Assembly (NCBI RefSeq): GCF_051106095.1
Contig: NC_135786.1
Location: 139,194,501-139,258,500 of the forward strand
DNA: 64,000 nt
Source: Pogona vitticeps
Lineage: Eukaryota; Chordata; Lepidosauria; Squamata; Agamidae
Direction: 5' to 3'
Each line of letters opens with the position of its first letter. Position 1 is the first letter of the stretch. Position numbers and translations under genes: made by a program. A model generated the notes under the pieces. The model was given only the letters and a program-made list of their open reading frames with translations. It was not told where the DNA came from and did no database searches. This document shows, piece by piece, positions 61,201 through 64,000 of this stretch.

Positions 61201-63349
61201 TTGAAGATTTCTTAAACAGAAGTGGCTTTCTTTAAAAAGAAGAATTTGATTTTTGACAAGATTTTTTAAAGGAATGTGAATTCCCATTAAATTGTGTTCC
61301 TTTGACACCTAGTAATAAAACTGGGAGACAAACGCTGAGTTTGGAATTGCCCTATGAAATGTTGGCAAAAGAACAAAATCAAGCTAATTAAATCATGAAC
61401 ATTTATTCTTTCCAGCCAGATAGTAGTCTGTAGTTCATTGTAAGAAAAAGCAGAGTCACCTCAAGGATTAATATATATATTTGGCATAAGCTTTCATATA
61501 CTGTAGTTCACTTCCTCAGATGCATCTAGCAGTGGGCTACCATCCTTTAATGCTTATGTCAAATAAAAACTGCTAGCCTCTTCTAATAATATGCTGTCTG
61601 CAATGTAGTTTCACTCTGAGACTCTGAACAAAATTGATTCATGTTATACTGTGACCTGTGTCTCAAAAGTAAACTTAATTATCTCATACTGAAAATTTAA
61701 AAATTACATAATTTAACAATTTTAAAGTAATTCACAAAATAACACTTGACCTCTGGTGACCATTTTGCCATCTCATCAAGGCTGTACCTCACCCACTACA
61801 TCATCATTTCTAGCTAACCTGTAACAAGTTCCTTAGGCCATTTTCTGGGTATGATGTTGAGATCTTGCAGAGGTACCATCACACCTTCCATATTTCCAAA
61901 CATAGATGATAAACCCAAACAGAACAACATGATAAAGAAGAGGATGGACCACAGTGGCGAGACAGGCATTTTGGTGATTGCCTCAGTGAAGACAATGAAT
62001 GCTAAGCCAGTTCCTTCAACACCCTGCAAAAGACATTAGTTGGTGCAATTAAAGATGAAGTAAGGTTGTTGTTAGTTTTACAGTTCTGTGTTTGTCAAAA
62101 TATCACAATTTAAAACTGTGTAAGTTGTTGTTGGGTCTTCGCTCATCATTATCATTTAAATACATGTAACTGTTCCTTTCTCTTTCACTGCCCCCATCCT
62201 CAATATAAGAATTTACAATGATGTTTACTAGCAGTTGGTTTAGAACATGAAGGATAAGTATTTCTTCATAGAACACAAAATTTACAAATAAAATTTACTA
62301 CCACAATTTTTTCCTTTGTTGATTTGTCCAGGTATTCCTTTAAAAGTCATCTAAATGGCTATCCATTATTACTAATGGTAAGAACAAAAAGAAGCAACTA
62401 CATCAAAGCCTCAGACACACTCAGTATGCCTCCCTACACCATATACTAGGAACACAAGACAGGATGCTGAGCTTGTTTTCTAAAAGTGTCTGACTAGAAA
62501 CTATTTGAAGTAGCCCAGAAAATATCAAGAAGAAAAACAAACTTCATGAAGTCTGAATATGTGAAAAGGTAAGTTGGTGAGTTGCGGGCAAAGACAGAGA
62601 AGAAAAATGTAATAGTGGGGGGGTATTAAACTTATAGGATAATAATCAGTAAATCATAAAATTCCAAGCGATACCTCCCCTCTATATGCATGTGTTGGTA
62701 AACCTCTACTGTACTATAATATTGCTTCAATTCTGCTATAGCATATGCATATATTATACATGATTCCTTCCATGTTCCCTTACATCATTTAAAAATGATT
62801 CTAGGTCACAAGTTTGAAACGTCAGGGTTGCAAAAGTTGTTGGATATGTCAAGTTGTACCAAGCCTGCATTTCTTCAAAATTATCCTGTGTTATGTTACC
62901 TTCCGGCAAATCAAATGCATTGGTAAGTGTGAGGATATTTCTGCAAAAGAGAAAGAACAATGGTCAATGTCTTTTCCGTTTTATCACATAAAATTTTGTT
63001 GTTATGAGCAAGTTGTCACAGTTGACTTATCTCGTTTATGCAGGCTTCAATATGAAAACATTGATATTGGCTTTACCAGATCTGTCAAGACTGATTCCTT
63101 TGGAACTTTAGAAATAAACACCTTTATTACAGCATGACTATCTTTACATTTGGCAGTAACACTGGGGGGGGGGGGCAATGACTGAGAAGCTGTTAATAGG
63201 AAGACATGAAAGCATCTTACTGGCTGAAGCAATCGTCATATCGCTCTGTCGCTCTGAATCCAATGATTGTATATATAACAGTGGCGGCATAAACAGATGT
63301 GAAACCATTCACCACAGAGATAATCAGAGCATCCTTCTCACAGTTGTTG
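57041..63349 (-). CDS. SLC6A19: Neutral amino-acid transporter B0AT1 (SLC6A19), 3' half (exons 7-12)
   Basis: Na+-dependent broad neutral amino-acid transporter. In mammals it is the main brush-border route in kidney (with collectrin) and intestine (with ACE2), and the gene of Hartnup disorder. Six exons are visible: 63349-63221, 62940-62784, 62023-61819, 60784-60625, 59855-59693 and 57253-57041 (stop TAG). Joined phases are open and equal those of the neighbouring SLC6A18 exons 7-12, as expected for tandem paralogues. Diagnostic matches to human SLC6A19: [54 protein letters not shown] and [18 protein letters not shown]. The C terminus [10 protein letters not shown] resembles human SMNGDLKY. 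Exons 1-6 lie beyond the right edge. All six donors are GT. Confidence 0.95.
58177..58345 (-). mobile_element. (AATC)n tract and L2-like LINE tail
   Basis: About 65 bp of AATC/ATTC units followed by TGTATCCCGCTCCCATTAG and GCTCTGGGTGGGTGACAAC, the complement of an L2 3' end. Confidence 0.6.
58851..58915. repeat. Compound microsatellite (GT)n(CA)n(GA)n
   Basis: GT, then CA, then GA dinucleotide runs in direct succession. The GT/CA halves can fold back on each other. Confidence 0.95.
59388..59535 (+). mobile_element. tRNA-derived SINE
   Basis: Head with GTAAGCTCAGTGGTTTAGG and GGGAGTTTGATTCCCC (B box), and tail GGGTCCCTTCTAGCTCTGTA of CR1/MIR type. Confidence 0.6.
59693..59855 (-). CDS. SLC6A19: SLC6A19 exon 11 (TM11)
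   Basis: 163 bp, acceptor AAACCAG, donor GTAAGT. It encodes [20 protein letters not shown] and [11 protein letters not shown], 54 codons after the split Arg as in human. Confidence 0.94.
59856..60624 (-). other. SLC6A19 intron 10
   Basis: Holds a short CR1/SINE-type tail (60405-60478: GATTGGACTCGATGGCCTTA and CCTTCCAACTCAATTATTCT); otherwise nothing recognised. Confidence 0.5.
60625..60784 (-). CDS. SLC6A19: SLC6A19 exon 10 (TM9-10)
   Basis: 160 bp, acceptor TCTAG, donor GTAAGA. It encodes [20 protein letters not shown] and [17 protein letters not shown]. Confidence 0.94.
61440..61575 (-). repeat. Unclassified dispersed repeat, copy 2
   Basis: On the minus strand CATCTGAGGAAGTGAACTAC, then GAAAGCTTATGCCAAAT and CTTGAGGTGACTCTGC, a pattern widespread in sauropsid genomes that I cannot assign to a family with certainty. 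Confidence 0.45.
61819..62023 (-). CDS. SLC6A19: SLC6A19 exon 9 (TM8)
   Basis: 205 bp, acceptor TTTGCAG, donor GTTAGC. Nearly identical to the human exon: [18 protein letters not shown] and [20 protein letters not shown]. Confidence 0.95.
62784..62940 (-). CDS. SLC6A19: SLC6A19 exon 8 (extracellular loop 4)
   Basis: 157 bp, acceptor TTTGCAG, donor GTAAGG. It encodes [20 protein letters not shown] and [12 protein letters not shown], with a sequon NIT at the place where human has NVT. Confidence 0.94.
63221..63349 (-). CDS. SLC6A19: SLC6A19 exon 7
   Basis: 129 bp, acceptor TTTGCAG, donor GTAAGA. It encodes [20 protein letters not shown] and [15 protein letters not shown]. No ATG-led frame marks it; it was found by comparison with SLC6A19. 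Confidence 0.92.
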
Positions 63350-64000
63350 CTGCAAAACAGACAAATCACATGTGAATTCAGAACATTTTATCTGTAGTTT
63401 TCGGATATGTACTCATGTGAACATACAGTGATTAAAGTGTAAGATCGCGAACTGAGGTCTTGGTCTTGTTACGATCTCTCTTTATTTTATGTAACTCACT
63501 AGTTTATTGTGAGGACAAAATGGGATGAAGGAGAACCATGTTTGCAACTCTTTCTAGCTCCTTGGAGGAAAGGTGAGATATAAATTTACTAAATATACAT
63601 GCTGCATGCATGCATGCATGCGTGTGTGTATACTCTCAATATGAGATTAAAATATGTATGAATGAAGGGATATAATGAGACCTCAAGGATGATTTGACAA
63701 CCTAAAGTTGATTGAGGGCAGGCAATGTAAGCCCCACTTTTTATGTGTGGGTGTTTGGGTGTATCTGTGAGACAGAAAGAGAAAGAGAGCGCGAAACAGA
63801 CAAAGAGATAGAAATTTCCCTGACTGTTTGAGACAAAATAATTCAAAACTTGTTTAGCCATTTCATGGCAAGATAGGAATACTGTATAAACAATACACAG
63901 AATTTCTGAAGAGCGAGAGATAGAGAAAGAAAAAAGGAACTTCCATTTTGACCTACGTTGCCTTGCACTTTCCATTACTCCCCAAATGTCTCTCTCTCTC
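63350..64000 (-). other. SLC6A19 intron 6 (partial)
   Basis: 63485-63595 is a MIR/L2-like tail (GAACCATGTTTGCAACTC and GGAAAGGTGAGATATAAAT). 63597-63625 is an ATGC simple repeat and the last 250 bp are GA/CT-rich. SLC6A19 exon 6 was not found. Confidence 0.5.

Larger units (their letters stand above)
60785..62783 (-). other. SLC6A19 introns 9 and 8 (around exon 9)
   Basis: 61440-61575 holds an unclassified dispersed repeat. No other element recognised. Confidence 0.4.

Overview
This window is vertebrate nuclear DNA, most likely from a squamate reptile. Three kinds of evidence support this. The genes are split into short exons with GT/AG borders. The order SLC6A19 - SLC6A18 - TERT is the one known from human 5p15.33 and other amniotes. 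The interspersed repeats (Bov-B, Sauria-type tRNA SINEs, CR1, L2, MIR-like SINEs, Penelope-like elements, hAT and TA-flanked MITEs, a DIRS-like fossil, a Gmr1-like Ty3/gypsy element) are a mixture typical of lizards and snakes. No bacterial, phage or CRISPR-like system is present.

Layout: 1-15.4 kb, plus strand, is the 3' part of TERT. Eight coding exons correspond to human exons 9-16, and seven of them have exactly the human lengths as I recall them. TERT is convergent with SLC6A18, whose stop codon is at 17967 and start codon at 42820 on the minus strand. SLC6A18 has 12 exons, an open frame throughout and 609 codons. One intron of SLC6A18 seems to use a GC donor, and the donor of exon 11 lies inside the target-site duplication of a Penelope-like insertion. 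Behind SLC6A18 there is a 14 kb repeat-rich spacer (42.8-57.0 kb). It is dominated by a very young LTR element (43036-48679) with identical 542-bp LTRs, whose edge is only about 215 bp from the SLC6A18 start codon. From 57.0 kb to the end lies the 3' half (exons 7-12) of SLC6A19, also minus strand; its first six exons are outside the window.

How the genes work together: SLC6A18 and SLC6A19 are tandem paralogues for Na+-dependent neutral amino-acid transporters of kidney and gut brush border, with the same exon phases. TERT is the telomerase catalytic subunit and is functionally unrelated; the three are neighbours by conserved synteny. The most interesting points are the splice-site duplication by a Penelope-like element, the fold-back form shared by several Penelope-like insertions, the GC-AG intron, the young integrase-before-RT gypsy element at the SLC6A18 5' flank, and several exactly delimited nested or palindromic DNA transposons.
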